DNA of 64,000 bases from Candidatus Cryptobacteroides faecavium (GCA_017694995.1 JADIMB010000001.1:1-64000), one strand, 5' to 3'. Shown: positions 40,899-52,180, counted from the stretch's first letter. A program made the numbers and translations. The notes: a model not told the origin generated them from the letters alone.

Positions 40899-43800
40899 TT
40901 ATCTGATGAGGTCTGCTACACAGCGCACGAATATTTTCTGGGTACCGAAGGCCATATTGTCATTATAGACAGGTGTACCGGAAGTGGTGTTTCCCGTAAT
41001 GGTTACCTTGTAACCGCTGTGCCAGTATTTCGAGTCCTGTATGTAATAGCCTGTCCCGTGCTTATGCACCACCAGATGAGGATAAAGCTCCATCGACCTG
41101 TTTTCTCCAAGTTTGTACTCAAACTGCCCTGTCAAGAACATGTCCATCTGGTTTGCAGAGCATATGAATCCTCTGCCGTTTGACTCAAAAGAGTTTCCTA
41201 CACTCATATGGTCGTTGAACTTTCCTTCGTTCTCCCTTGCTATTATAGCTGCCATTTCCTCGTCTGTAGGATATCTCCAGTTCAGTCCCTGTACCATGTC
41301 CTCAGGATGCTTCGATGCGTATGTGGCGCAAATATTCTCATACCGTCCGTCTATATATCCTCCTCCGATGGAAGATGTCCCTGAAGTCTCCCTGCTCTGG
41401 TTGCGGTCGTACTCTATGTTAGACAGAGATGAACCGGTGACGTTCTGCCATGACTTTCCTGTCACTTCCATCGCTTCCGGACTTGCTACTATGGTTTTTC
41501 CTCTTACCTCAAGCACTTCTCCTACCCCGGACTGGAATATGGTGGATTTCAGTTCAGGAAGCGGGGAACTTCCGTTGTATATGGATATGTCTATCTGGTC
41601 GTTTTTCTGTGAAGGGAACAAGGCGTTCCTGTTGTTTGCCGCAGAGAAAGTTATGAGCCTTGGGAACAATGCTTTGTATACGGTGAATTCAACCGTCCCG
41701 GCATTGTCCGCATTATCGGCTATGTTGCTCTGCCTTATGGTAACAGGTGAGGGAAGGGTCTGTGTAACGGCTCCTTTTTCTGTTGAGACAGTGTTGTCAT
41801 ATGCACAGTATGTCCCGTATCCCATCAAGGTGACAGTGCCTCTGGTACCCAGATACGGGAAAGTCTGTTTTCCTTGCTCCTTTTCTGCTTCCCTTTCAAT
41901 AGTGATTTTCAGCTTGTGGCCTTCAGATCCAGGATTGGCGGCAATGTTCACTTTCTGATCAGAGCGGAAAGCCAGGCGCGGCCTTGTGTAGCCGTATTGT
42001 TGCACTGACGAGGCATCTTTCCATGAACCGTCCCTCGGGTCCTTCCACTGCAGTTTCAGTGTCCTGCTGCCATAGCTGTCATAGGCCGGGAAAGCGATAG
42101 CGGACTGTCCTGAAGGCTGGAACTTATGTACAGACCCCTGCTGTACCCCGGAAGCGTCTACAAATCTCATATCTATCTCCGTCACATTCACACTGCCGCT
42201 GAATACAGGCCCCGCATGTCCTGCCGCATCAGTTTTTCCAGGCATGGCACCTGCGAAAAAGCTGTTTGCATATCCGTCCGCGTCATCTGTCCAGGAGACA
42301 CTCTCCGGTGCTTCGACATAGTATTTGTACTGGTCTATAACGAGAGTCCGGGTCTCTCCTCCGGATGAGGCTGTAATTCCTGATGCCCCGTATCTTACGG
42401 CTACCTCACGGGAGAATTTTTCCCCAGGGGCGGAGCCGTATTCGGATATTGCAGGGATATCTATTGTGAGCTTCTGTGCCGAATATGCGGCAGCTGACTT
42501 CACTTCAGACACATTCCCGCCTGCTGAAACTGTCCAAGCGGCATTTGTCTTTGCGCTTACTACAGCATTGCCTCCGCTTGGAGGAAGTACTGTGACACCT
42601 TGATCCTCAGGAATTATCGATGCCTCATCAAAATATGCAGGAGTTGTACGCAGGAGAGTGACTTTCGTTTCACTCTGTGATACTCCTTGCGGCAGACCGG
42701 AGGCATTTGTACTGAAAGTTATGTAAGTGGAATGCTCTGTCCCGGCTGCATCAGGGGTATCCGCGTTCGTCGATCCAGCGCTCCTGCCGGTATAGTTGCG
42801 CGGATTGAATGTTATATATCTGCCATCTTCATTCTGTTCACTTTCTCTGACAATATAGATGGTGTTATACGTATCTTCACCCAGCCCTCCTTTCATGGTA
42901 TTTCTGTCGGGAGTAACGCTTGTGCACACCCTGTTCCAGTCTGTAGTGCTGTTTCGGTCTTCGGCCATTTTGACATTGGCATTGGTGCTTATTTTCAGCT
43001 TTATGCTTCCTGCTTCCCTTGTATCCCCGAAATCATGTTCTGTCCAGTCTGTGGATATGACAGGGGCCGGTGCCTTCTGGTTTATCTTGAACGGTGTATT
43101 GTCAAATTCGGGATCGTCGCTTGCAGGGTGGAACAGGAATGTGCGCGGCCGCCATGAATTGTTTGGTTCGAAACTGGCAGACAGTACTGTTTCTCCTGAC
43201 CTGTACGGATCTTTTGAAGATCCTTTTTTCACTGTTACCTGGTCAGTATCTGTATTTTGATCCTGGGCATTCTCAATGGTGTATTTATAAATCCACCAGT
43301 CTACTTCCGATGTGACACGGATTTCGAAAGCCTTGTTTCCTGAAGCGGCCACATCATCCAGGGTAATTACCCCGAGGGCGAGGTTTGTGGCGAGCTGCTC
43401 TACGGTGACAGTACGGGCTTCTATCCTTCCAGTGCCGTCCTGCCCGTCATCAGCTATATATATCGTAATGAGACTGGAAAGAATGCCGCTTACATCAGAT
43501 GTACGTTCCTGAGGCAGGAGGGAGAATACTTTTGTTACAGTATTTGTATTTTCATCTGTCTGTGTATCATCAAGCTTCAGTATTTCTGTATCTTTCCATT
43601 TTATGTCACCTTCCAGAGACTTGACTGTGAATTTCACTTCTTTGTTGCGAGGCTGCACAGTCACTGTGATTTTTTTTCTGTGCTCTCCGGGGTTTTTCAT
43701 GAATATCAAAGAAGTGGGCGTGACTTCTATATTCAGCAACACATCTGCTGACTGGTTCACATAGATTTTCTTTGTAAGGTTTCCTGACTTTATGTAGAAG

Positions 43801-45269
43801 AATCCTTCACGTATGTCATTTATGTCGGCATAGCCTCCGTTGCCTCCTGAAAGTGCAGGCCATCCGTTCACTGACACTTCAAGTTTTGTGCTTCCTGCAT
43901 TACCTTTTTCAGTGCTGAATTTTATCCAGTCATAGAGCGCTGAACCGCTGTTTCCTGAGGGTTTCTCTATTGTCCATTCCTGTGACGATGTCACTGAAAG
44001 GATGCTTGTAGAAGCTTCGCGGTAGAAGTCCATGGTGCTCTTGTCCACAGAAAGTCCCTGCTGTCCGTAATCAGCGTCTATATCGGATTCCGACCATTCA
44101 AGTACATCGAAGGTAATGTCTTTTGTAGCATTCTTGAATGCACTTTCCTCGTCAGGGTACCCAGGTCCTGATACAGAGGTGATATTAATACGGTATCTGT
44201 TGTTCCTCAGCAGATTGTAATATCCACCGTCAGATTTGGACATATCTATTCTGTAGTACGATTTTTCCTGTCTTCCGTCATATTTTCCAGCCACGACGAC
44301 ACATGCCCTGCTTTCTGGGTCTTTTGCGTCAGAGCCGTTGTAGTTTGACGCTTCACCGACATATATCTGACGGAAGAAAAAGTCGGTGCCGTCTGCATTT
44401 TCAGCCTCATGATGTATTCCGGATTCCATACCAGTCACGGTCAGGCCCCCGCTTAATAAAGTCGGGGCAATGACTTTCTTGGGCTCGTTGTCAACCCAGT
44501 TATTTCCTCCTATATTCTTGTTCAGAGGTATCAGAAGAGACTTCTGCGGGATGTTATACACTATTGCCTCTGTGAGGATGAAGTTGTCAAGCCCGTTTAC
44601 TGCCTGAGAGCCTTCAGCATCCATGTCTGAGTCTGTCCCTGGAGATGACAGCTTGAAGTCCAGTCCTATGTCAATCCTGGCGACAGAACGGAGAGGATGC
44701 AGTTCTTTTTTGACTACACTTGTCTGTGAGCTGACGGTCTCCCTGAATTCAGTGTACATCGGGAGATAGCGTGGTGTGGAGGTGTCCCATCTGCTGCCAG
44801 TATCGAAAGAAAGCAAGTCAATGAACGTTGCTTTCGCTGTTCTGTTATCTATTTTCCCAGACGCCAGCAGCATATCCACTTCATTCGACGCGTTGGCCAT
44901 CACGACGAACAGCTGCTGTCCGTCGGCTTTGGGAAGTACGGCCTGCCATGTATCCGGCCCGCTTTTGCTGGCTACAGTCTTGCCCGAATAATATTCGTTT
45001 CCTTCCGAATGTTTTTCAGGACCGAATACAATTATGTCCACGGTCTTGATTTCGCTTTCCTGCGCAGGGGTCAGCGAGCGGGTGGCTGTGCCGGCCTCGG
45101 CAGCTGTAAGCTTGAATGTCACGAGCATTCCCTCCGGGAAGTCTCCTCCAGTATCTATTGTGTTGTCCGGTATCCTGCCATCCGCTTCCAGGTTTTCCCT
45201 GGTGCAGGAAGACAGGAGTGTCATGGCAGCTGAAAGAGCTGCAACCAAGATATATATTCTTTTTCTCAT
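40899..45269 (-). CDS. Large fimbria-associated lipoprotein, putative tip adhesin A (BACON/DUF4906-like)
   Basis: Lipobox LLSSC; GGDFPEGMLVTFKL...TRSLTPAQE; LNIEVTPTSLIFMKNPGEHRKKITVTVQP; C-terminal KIFVRCVADLIR; start at MRKRIYIL. Confidence 0.7.
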   Translation of the reverse strand: MRKRIYILVAALSAAMTLLSSCTRENLEADGRIPDNTIDTGGDFPEGMLVTFKLTAAEAGTATRSLTPAQESEIKTVDIIVFGPEKHSEGNEYYSGKTVASKSGPDTWQAVLPKADGQQLFVVMANASNEVDMLLASGKIDNRTAKATFIDLLSFDTGSRWDTSTPRYLPMYTEFRETVSSQTSVVKKELHPLRSVARIDIGLDFKLSSPGTDSDMDAEGSQAVNGLDNFILTEAIVYNIPQKSLLIPLNKNIGGNNWVDNEPKKVIAPTLLSGGLTVTGMESGIHHEAENADGTDFFFRQIYVGEASNYNGSDAKDPESRACVVVAGKYDGRQEKSYYRIDMSKSDGGYYNLLRNNRYRINITSVSGPGYPDEESAFKNATKDITFDVLEWSESDIDADYGQQGLSVDKSTMDFYREASTSILSVTSSQEWTIEKPSGNSGSALYDWIKFSTEKGNAGSTKLEVSVNGWPALSGGNGGYADINDIREGFFYIKSGNLTKKIYVNQSADVLLNIEVTPTSLIFMKNPGEHRKKITVTVQPRNKEVKFTVKSLEGDIKWKDTEILKLDDTQTDENTNTVTKVFSLLPQERTSDVSGILSSLITIYIADDGQDGTGRIEARTVTVEQLATNLALGVITLDDVAASGNKAFEIRVTSEVDWWIYKYTIENAQDQNTDTDQVTVKKGSSKDPYRSGETVLSASFEPNNSWRPRTFLFHPASDDPEFDNTPFKINQKAPAPVISTDWTEHDFGDTREAGSIKLKISTNANVKMAEDRNSTTDWNRVCTSVTPDRNTMKGGLGEDTYNTIYIVRESEQNEDGRYITFNPRNYTGRSAGSTNADTPDAAGTEHSTYITFSTNASGLPQGVSQSETKVTLLRTTPAYFDEASIIPEDQGVTVLPPSGGNAVVSAKTNAAWTVSAGGNVSEVKSAAAYSAQKLTIDIPAISEYGSAPGEKFSREVAVRYGASGITASSGGETRTLVIDQYKYYVEAPESVSWTDDADGYANSFFAGAMPGKTDAAGHAGPVFSGSVNVTEIDMRFVDASGVQQGSVHKFQPSGQSAIAFPAYDSYGSRTLKLQWKDPRDGSWKDASSVQQYGYTRPRLAFRSDQKVNIAANPGSEGHKLKITIEREAEKEQGKQTFPYLGTRGTVTLMGYGTYCAYDNTVSTEKGAVTQTLPSPVTIRQSNIADNADNAGTVEFTVYKALFPRLITFSAANNRNALFPSQKNDQIDISIYNGSSPLPELKSTIFQSGVGEVLEVRGKTIVASPEAMEVTGKSWQNVTGSSLSNIEYDRNQSRETSGTSSIGGGYIDGRYENICATYASKHPEDMVQGLNWRYPTDEEMAAIIARENEGKFNDHMSVGNSFESNGRGFICSANQMDMFLTGQFEYKLGENRSMELYPHLVVHKHGTGYYIQDSKYWHSGYKVTITGNTTSGTPVYNDNMAFGTQKIFVRCVADLIR

Positions 45270-45283
45270 GTCTAAAATCTTAT

Positions 45284-48200
45284 CTAATCTGCCAGATCGG
45301 CTACGCATCGTATATACACTTTGTATTGTCCATATATCGGTTGAGGGACTTTATTATAATTAGGGTCCGATTGCGTACCGGTCGACTGGAAGACGTACGC
45401 CTGTTCGTCAAAGTAATATCCTGAATCTGTAATGTTCTTTCTGTTATTGTTGTGCACTACGTATAAAGGCATTATTTTCAATCCTCCGGAATTGAAGTCA
45501 GCCACGAATTCAGCCGTGAGGAACGCTATCTTGTCATTCTTGATATGGCACTCGAAGCCTCCGTTATTGAGATTGATATCGGTTTTATTTGAGAAGTGTC
45601 CAAGGCCTTCATCGTCAATGATGGCTTTCATTTCCGCAACGGTAGGAAGACGCCATTTCAGCGGTTTGACTTTCTCGCTTCCGTCAAGGGATGTATCAGT
45701 CTTGTATCTTTCACATATCGAAGTTCCGTCATTTGTGAGGAAGCCGGATATATTCTGGCCTTTGTCTTTACTGTAATTGGCTGGTTTTCTCCAGCTTCCA
45801 CCCTGGTCACAATTAAGATATTCCCACATGTTTCCCGGTGAGGTACCGGCAATCTGATACCACGTATGATGATTATATAAATCACTTATATTTACAGCTT
45901 TAGGTGCGGCTACTATCGGTTTTCCACCTACAGTCAGTACTTTTCCTATACCTTGCTGGTAGATTTTGTTGCCGAAATTATTGGTGGCTGAGTTTGTGAT
46001 ATTCACTTTAGTATTCCCTGTATCATTTGCAGTAGCCCTGAATGCTATTCTGCGGTTGAACAGCGATTTGGTATTTATGCTTATGTTTGTTGTGTATGAA
46101 CTGACTTTATTGTTGTCAAGCACAATGTCTTGCGACATCACACTGAATTCCTTGGCGCTGTAGTCACGATTCGTTGCACTGGCGTAGGTAGCATATGGAA
46201 CGACTGTGATTTTACCTGTTGTGCCGAGATATGGACCCAGTTTTCCGCTACCGGGATTATTTGCGGATTCCCGTCCGATAGTGAACTGTATGTTTCCACC
46301 GTCTCTGTTCAGTTCTTGCGGGACGAATGTGATAGAGGACGGTATCTGGTAGCCGTACTGGGTCACTGCATTCCCCACCTGCGTCCACTGGCTGTTCCTC
46401 GGGTCCTTCCACATGACGATTATACTCCGGTTGCCCCATTTATCCTGAACACCGGTGTTCAAGGTGGTGCTGTTGCCTTTTCCGTCCAGTGTGATATCTA
46501 CGGGTCCGGCTATATCACCGTTAGACTCAGTCTGGTAGCGGAGTTTCACGCTGATTTTTTTGTCTGGGGCATATACATTTTCTCCGAATTTTAGAGTGAC
46601 AGCATGAGAACCGTCTCCACCGTAGGCTATGTTGTTGGGATATGAGTCTTTGTCCTGCCATGACACGGAAGGGGCTGTGACATAGTATTTCAGCTGGCTT
46701 AGTGCCGAACCTTGAACCTGGGTCCCTCCTGAGTTGTTTCCATCAGGCACATTGTAATAAAAATTCACCTGCAGGCTCTTCTTTTCTCCTGGTGTCGAGC
46801 CGTACTCTCCGACGGCAGGTACAGTCACAGCCGATTCTTTTGTCTGATGGCTGTAGTCAGATGCGCCATAGACACCGGACTGTGCTCCCCCTACTGTGGC
46901 TCTCCACCGGGCATTTGTCCATGAAGACAGAGTAACAGGGCCTCCGTAAGGTGATATAGCCCCGTCTATGTTGCCGTTTCCAGCCACTGCAGTATGGTCG
47001 TCAAAGAAGGCAGGTGTCTCACGCTGTATAGTGAGTGTGGCCGATTTCTGTCTGTCATCTGAAAGGCCTGCCGCCGCTGTGGTGAATACATACTGCACTT
47101 CCTTGACAGATCCTGCTGCTTTGGGACCGTACAGGTTTGATGATGTCTTCCTGTCTTCGTAAGTCCTCGGACGGAAAGTGACATATTTATCACCAGCTTC
47201 TTCATTGACTGTATATTGCAAGGTGTAAGTATCTTTTCCCACTCCTGAGTTGAATTCTGACCGTGAAGGAGAGACACTGTAGTTCACCAGGTTCCAGGCA
47301 TTTTCGTCATAGCCTTGTGCAAAAGCTCCTTTGACCTTCGCATTAGTGTGTATCCTGAGTTTCAGTGTATCGTCTGCGCTCAGTTTGTCAGCCGTGAAAC
47401 GCAGCGTGTTCCTGCCGAGTGAAATAAATGGTTCAGGGGCTTCCTGGGTGATTTCGAATCCGCTGTCCTGTACAAATTCATCCGAGCTGCTTCCTGCATG
47501 GAAGGTGAATACGCGCTGCTGCCAGGAGTTGTTAGGCTTGAATCTGACATTCAGGGTCTGCTCTCCGGACTGGAACGGATTGACATCGTTTTTGCCGCTG
47601 ATATCTTCCGCCTGGTCGGTAGGGTTTTTATTCAGGTGGATGGCATTTATCCACCATGATACAGGCGATTCCAGCTTGATGCCGAAAGACTCGCTTCCTT
47701 CTGCAGGGACTACCTGAGCCGGGTCAAGTCTGTTCAGCGCAATATCTGTAGCCAGCTGCTGGATAGTCAAGGTCCTGGCCTCGATGCGGCCTGTGTCTCC
47801 TTTTATGTATATGGTGACCATTCCTGCCAGTATACCGGAAACAGTCCCCCCTTGGGATGCTTTCCTGTCGGCCGGCTGGAATGATATGGTGTATGTCTTT
47901 GTATTAGAAGCGGCATCTTCTGATCCTGTGTCTTTTCCGTCTCCATATACCCGGAAAGCTTCACTGAACGGGCTGTAACCATCCACTTTTCCCATATCAT
48001 TCTCTTCGGATACTGTAAGGGTAGCTGTTGACGGCTGGACAGTCACTGTTATGCTCGCTTTGCTTGCTGTCTTCCTGAATATCAGGGTAGCAGGTGTCAC
48101 TTCAATGTTCAGAAGCTCGTCTGCGGACTGTGTGATATTTATCCTCTGGGTCAGTGCGCCTGATTTTATGTAAAAGAAGCCTTCACGGGTGTCTTCGATA

Positions 48201-49648
48201 TTCTTGCTGCTGTATTCTTTCACAGATATGCTGGCTACATCGGCACTGTCAGTCTTGACGGCAGCATTTGCATCAGGAAGTATTATCCAGTCGAAAGGGC
48301 CTCCTTCTGATTCCGGGGCGCTTACCGCCGTCCATCCCTGAGGATGATCGGTGTATATTGAAATAGCACTTGCGGATGCCTGTCTGTAGAAGCTGTGAGA
48401 AACCTTGTCCACAGAAAGCTGGTATCGTCCGTCATGGACGATGTTGTTCATCTCTCCTCCTTCTTCTATGGACTTTATGTTGTACGTGATGTTTACAGGA
48501 CCGGAATTGAAGGCTTCTTCTGCAGTGGAGTAGCCGTTTCCGGTTATGCCTGTGATATTCACACGGTAGCGCCTGTTGCGCAGTATATCATGGAATGTAG
48601 TGGCGGTACCGTCATCATGGCTGACCATGTCTATCCTGTAGAAGGATTCGGCTCCCTGCCTGTATTTCCCTCCGATTACTATGCATGCCCTTTGGGAAGG
48701 CTGTTTCGGTGTGCTTCCGTCATTGTTGGCCGCTTCTCCGGTGTATATCTGCCGGAAAATGTAATTGCCTCCGGATGCAGGTTCAGGTGTGTATTCTATT
48801 CCGGAGCTGAATCCGGGCGTTGCTAGTCCTCCGTTTGCGATTGTAGGATTCGTTGCCTGTCCCGGCTCGGTACTGCCCTGTCCGGACCAGGCTATATTGT
48901 CTGATCCGGGTATAATCATGGATGTCTGTGGTATATTGTATACTATGGCTCTTGTAAGGGTGAAGTCTGCAAGTCCGGATGCAATGCCGCTTGTCGCTCC
49001 TGGATCCTCGCTGAGATTCAGGCCGATGTCTATCCTTGCCACTGACCGCAGGGTTTTAAGAGTCCATGGCGTATTGTTGTCATAGTCGATATATTCCTTT
49101 TTTTCTGTCCACATTGGAAGATGCCGTGGGGAAGAGGTGTCCCAGGCTTTTGAGGTGTCGAATGAAAGAGAGTTGATGAATTCGTTTTTCGAAGTCTGGC
49201 CATTTACGTTTTCAAGGGCTTTCTCTACTTCCTCAGAAGCGTTCAGCACGAATACATAGCAGTGCGGGTTTCCTGTACCTGTAGATGAGGCGTCTGTCTT
49301 GGTCAGGACAGCCTGCCAGAGCTGGCCGGTGCCTTTTGTGGCTGTTGTATGTCCTATATATTTCCCGTCGTTTCCGGTTTCCGTCGTGAATACTATGATA
49401 TCTACGGTGTTTATCTCTTCCTCCTGTGCCGGAGTCAAGGATCGTGTGGCTGTCACCAGGGAAGATGCATCGAAACTGAACCTTACGAGCATGCCTTCTC
49501 CGAAGTCTCCTCCTGTCTGTATTGTACTGCCATTGCTGCCGCCTGGGGTGTCAAGCTCCTCACGGGTACATCCGGAGAAAAATCCAATCGACACGGCGGA
49601 CAGCAGTGCAGTAAGGACAGCTAGTGTTTTTTTGCTGCAGTATTTCAT
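45284..49648 (-). CDS. Large fimbria-associated lipoprotein, putative tip adhesin B, paralogue of 40899-45269
   Basis: Lipobox FFSGC; GGDFGEGMLVRFSFDA...TRSLTPAQE; LNIEVTPATLIFRKTASKASITVTVQP; C-terminal KVYIRCVADLAD. Confidence 0.7.
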   Translation of the reverse strand: MKYCSKKTLAVLTALLSAVSIGFFSGCTREELDTPGGSNGSTIQTGGDFGEGMLVRFSFDASSLVTATRSLTPAQEEEINTVDIIVFTTETGNDGKYIGHTTATKGTGQLWQAVLTKTDASSTGTGNPHCYVFVLNASEEVEKALENVNGQTSKNEFINSLSFDTSKAWDTSSPRHLPMWTEKKEYIDYDNNTPWTLKTLRSVARIDIGLNLSEDPGATSGIASGLADFTLTRAIVYNIPQTSMIIPGSDNIAWSGQGSTEPGQATNPTIANGGLATPGFSSGIEYTPEPASGGNYIFRQIYTGEAANNDGSTPKQPSQRACIVIGGKYRQGAESFYRIDMVSHDDGTATTFHDILRNRRYRVNITGITGNGYSTAEEAFNSGPVNITYNIKSIEEGGEMNNIVHDGRYQLSVDKVSHSFYRQASASAISIYTDHPQGWTAVSAPESEGGPFDWIILPDANAAVKTDSADVASISVKEYSSKNIEDTREGFFYIKSGALTQRINITQSADELLNIEVTPATLIFRKTASKASITVTVQPSTATLTVSEENDMGKVDGYSPFSEAFRVYGDGKDTGSEDAASNTKTYTISFQPADRKASQGGTVSGILAGMVTIYIKGDTGRIEARTLTIQQLATDIALNRLDPAQVVPAEGSESFGIKLESPVSWWINAIHLNKNPTDQAEDISGKNDVNPFQSGEQTLNVRFKPNNSWQQRVFTFHAGSSSDEFVQDSGFEITQEAPEPFISLGRNTLRFTADKLSADDTLKLRIHTNAKVKGAFAQGYDENAWNLVNYSVSPSRSEFNSGVGKDTYTLQYTVNEEAGDKYVTFRPRTYEDRKTSSNLYGPKAAGSVKEVQYVFTTAAAGLSDDRQKSATLTIQRETPAFFDDHTAVAGNGNIDGAISPYGGPVTLSSWTNARWRATVGGAQSGVYGASDYSHQTKESAVTVPAVGEYGSTPGEKKSLQVNFYYNVPDGNNSGGTQVQGSALSQLKYYVTAPSVSWQDKDSYPNNIAYGGDGSHAVTLKFGENVYAPDKKISVKLRYQTESNGDIAGPVDITLDGKGNSTTLNTGVQDKWGNRSIIVMWKDPRNSQWTQVGNAVTQYGYQIPSSITFVPQELNRDGGNIQFTIGRESANNPGSGKLGPYLGTTGKITVVPYATYASATNRDYSAKEFSVMSQDIVLDNNKVSSYTTNISINTKSLFNRRIAFRATANDTGNTKVNITNSATNNFGNKIYQQGIGKVLTVGGKPIVAAPKAVNISDLYNHHTWYQIAGTSPGNMWEYLNCDQGGSWRKPANYSKDKGQNISGFLTNDGTSICERYKTDTSLDGSEKVKPLKWRLPTVAEMKAIIDDEGLGHFSNKTDINLNNGGFECHIKNDKIAFLTAEFVADFNSGGLKIMPLYVVHNNNRKNITDSGYYFDEQAYVFQSTGTQSDPNYNKVPQPIYGQYKVYIRCVADLAD

Positions 49649-49740
49649 TGTTTTATATTGTTTTATGTCGGTTGATACAGAAATTGTCTATTTTTTTTCC
49701 AGTTATTTTTCCGGTCTTATGTCGTATGGATGCCGGATTG

Positions 49741-51159
49741 TCAAAGCTCTACCGGGATGTCGTTGTCTTCCCAGTCGCGGACCTTGAATGTTATCCCGAT
49801 TTCTATGTTGCTGTCCGGGTCCGGGACTGAAGGAGAGTCTATCGCACCGTCTTCAGTAGGGTAGCCCGCTCCGGAACACGATGTAATCTTCACGTCAAAC
49901 CATCTGTTCCTCTGTACACTGGTCGCAGGTGTCTGGGACTGGTCCTCGAGAAATATCCTGTACCAACACTCGAAGTTCCGGTACGGCACGGATTCCCACA
50001 ATTCCGTATCAAAGAACGGGTCGGCTTTAAGTGCAGGATCCTCATAATAATAGTTCACTGAGGCTTCTGAGGCATCCTTACGCCATAGCCTCCAGTATGT
50101 CCTATACGTCTGTCCGTCTACCGACTCGTCCGGAAGACTGTGTCTGTTTCCATCCAGGTCAAAGTAGCTTCTGCTTGATTCATCCCATCTCCATGGGTTC
50201 TGCCCGTTCCCGTCATACAGGACAATAGGACGGAAAGCGGCCTTGACAAGCAGTCCAGTGGTATTTTCCGGTGTGTTCACAGCTACGCGGTTTTCTGTCA
50301 CATAACTTGTATATGTTCTGTATGGCTGGCTGTCGTTATAGTCAGGGGCGTCAGAGTATTTGCCCGTATGGTCAGGGAGGGAATAGAGAGGGGTTGTCCA
50401 TATCCCATCCGTACCGGTGCGGGGAAGAAGATAGAACTCGTTGGCTACTGAAAGCGCTTTATAGGAAGGAGTTTTTTCGATATAACCGTACGGGGACATG
50501 TCATTGAGGTTTTCCCCAAGGGCGAGAGATACTCTGGAAATTAAACGTTCAAGGCTGATTTCCAAGATATTCTCCGTATCCGGCTGCAGAGTGACCTGCC
50601 TGATGCTGCTCATCGGTACAGTGGCTGCATCGTCCGGAAACAGGGTCGAGACTCCTCCTGGAATGGTGCACACTGCCGCCTTGAAGTCAGATATAGGTGT
50701 CACCCCTAAAGTAACTTCAGGATATGTCAGCCATTCAGGTCTGTCTGTACCGCCCTGGGATCCTGAAGTGCCGAAAATCTCCAGGTTTGCGAGTACAACC
50801 ATGTCTTTTCTTCCGGAAAGTGCTTCTTCTGTGGAAATGGTCACGCTTCCGTCTGCCGCAGGCAGCAGAGATGATACCGGGCCTACATCGGTCCCGTTGC
50901 TGTCCATCCCGAACATTGTCTCCAGCAGACCTGTAGACGAGTTAAAGAGGTATATCCTGAAATCAGTGATATTGAAATCCATATTCCCAGGATTTCCGTT
51001 ATATGTGCTTCCCGCGAAAACTGTTACGGATATTCCGGAGCGCGTTTCCGCATCTGGAGGATTGCCTATGTCATTCCCTGGTGTATGCTCGCTGCGGGAG
51101 CAGCTGTATGAAAGTATGAGAAGGAGTGGCAGCAGCCACAGAAAAAACTTATGGTCCAT
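49741..51159 (-). CDS. Fimbrillin-like/accessory fimbrial lipoprotein
   Basis: Lipobox LSYSC; FNITDFRIYLFNSSTGLLET; RNRWFDVKITSCSGAGYPT. Confidence 0.7.
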   Translation of the reverse strand: MDHKFFLWLLPLLLILSYSCSRSEHTPGNDIGNPPDAETRSGISVTVFAGSTYNGNPGNMDFNITDFRIYLFNSSTGLLETMFGMDSNGTDVGPVSSLLPAADGSVTISTEEALSGRKDMVVLANLEIFGTSGSQGGTDRPEWLTYPEVTLGVTPISDFKAAVCTIPGGVSTLFPDDAATVPMSSIRQVTLQPDTENILEISLERLISRVSLALGENLNDMSPYGYIEKTPSYKALSVANEFYLLPRTGTDGIWTTPLYSLPDHTGKYSDAPDYNDSQPYRTYTSYVTENRVAVNTPENTTGLLVKAAFRPIVLYDGNGQNPWRWDESSRSYFDLDGNRHSLPDESVDGQTYRTYWRLWRKDASEASVNYYYEDPALKADPFFDTELWESVPYRNFECWYRIFLEDQSQTPATSVQRNRWFDVKITSCSGAGYPTEDGAIDSPSVPDPDSNIEIGITFKVRDWEDNDIPVEL

Positions 51160-51211
51160 ATGCTTAAAATCCATGACATTCAAATGCTTAAAATGTTTTG
51201 TCCTGCTGCTG

Positions 51212-52180
51212 TCACACTCCTGTATTCTGGTCTTTGACTACCCAGTCATTTACCTGGACAAGTACCAGCCCGGACAGGATGTCTGTCTTAAACTTGAGGT
51301 CGTAATGCTCTATCTTTGCCAGATCTTCGTCGGTCTTGATTGACGGGTCTTTGCAGATAAGTCCTGTCAGTGATTCGTCAAAGACGACATCCCCTGTTCC
51401 GGACAGGCGTATTGTCACTCTGGAATCATCCCCGATGTAGAGTGACTGGGTGCGTAAGGTATTATGCCAGCCGCTTTCTTCTGACCTTGAGACCGTAACC
51501 GTATGTCCCTGTTCCAGAGTGGAGAGCGGTTCATTTGGGTTTTCGGGAAGATATGTTATGGCTATCGGGGAGGAATCATCGGCCGGCGTATTGTCAAAAC
51601 GGTAGTATCCATTGGATGCGGACAGGCTTATGTCATATTCCCCGGGACCGGCTATTTGGATATGTATGTCGTGTGTGTCCTGGGTCATATCCATGCTGCA
51701 TGATGCGATGCGGCTCATAGGAACCTCAAGCGAAGCCTTTCCCCACAGCACAGCAGGCATGGTATGGCTGACTGTCTTGCCGCTTCCGTTGTCCTCGCAT
51801 ACGGTCTGGAGGACTGCAGAGTCAATATTCCCTGTGGAGCCAAAAGTATGGCTTGTCTCCTTCACGTTGGCCCAGCCTACTATGGTGTAGGATCCGGCCG
51901 GGAGAAGCAGCATCTTCTCCGCCACCATCCCATGTGGACCTGCGGTCATTTCCCCTGCAGTCACATGGCATGTCTCTACGAGCGTACCGTCTGCGTCATA
52001 GACGAAGAAGTCCATATGCTCCATTTTTTCAGGGAGCCTGTCCTCTCCTGTCTCGTTCCGGGTAAAGGTGCAAAGTATGTCCACTCCCGGAGCCGGACAT
52101 TCGGAAAGGTCTTCTTTCGTGCAGCCGGACAGTACGTTTAGAAAGGCTGCTATGGCCAATATGAAAATAAGTCTCTGCAT
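51212..52180 (-). CDS. FimB/Mfa2-family fimbrial anchor subunit
   Basis: Lipobox LSGC; MEHMDFFVYDADGTLVETCHV...LLPAGSYTIVGWAN. Confidence 0.8.
   Translation of the reverse strand: MQRLIFILAIAAFLNVLSGCTKEDLSECPAPGVDILCTFTRNETGEDRLPEKMEHMDFFVYDADGTLVETCHVTAGEMTAGPHGMVAEKMLLLPAGSYTIVGWANVKETSHTFGSTGNIDSAVLQTVCEDNGSGKTVSHTMPAVLWGKASLEVPMSRIASCSMDMTQDTHDIHIQIAGPGEYDISLSASNGYYRFDNTPADDSSPIAITYLPENPNEPLSTLEQGHTVTVSRSEESGWHNTLRTQSLYIGDDSRVTIRLSGTGDVVFDESLTGLICKDPSIKTDEDLAKIEHYDLKFKTDILSGLVLVQVNDWVVKDQNTGV

Noticed and set aside
41113-41958. 281-aa plus-strand ORF inside the adhesin genes
   Set aside because: Antisense to the long adhesin ORF; no domain signature.
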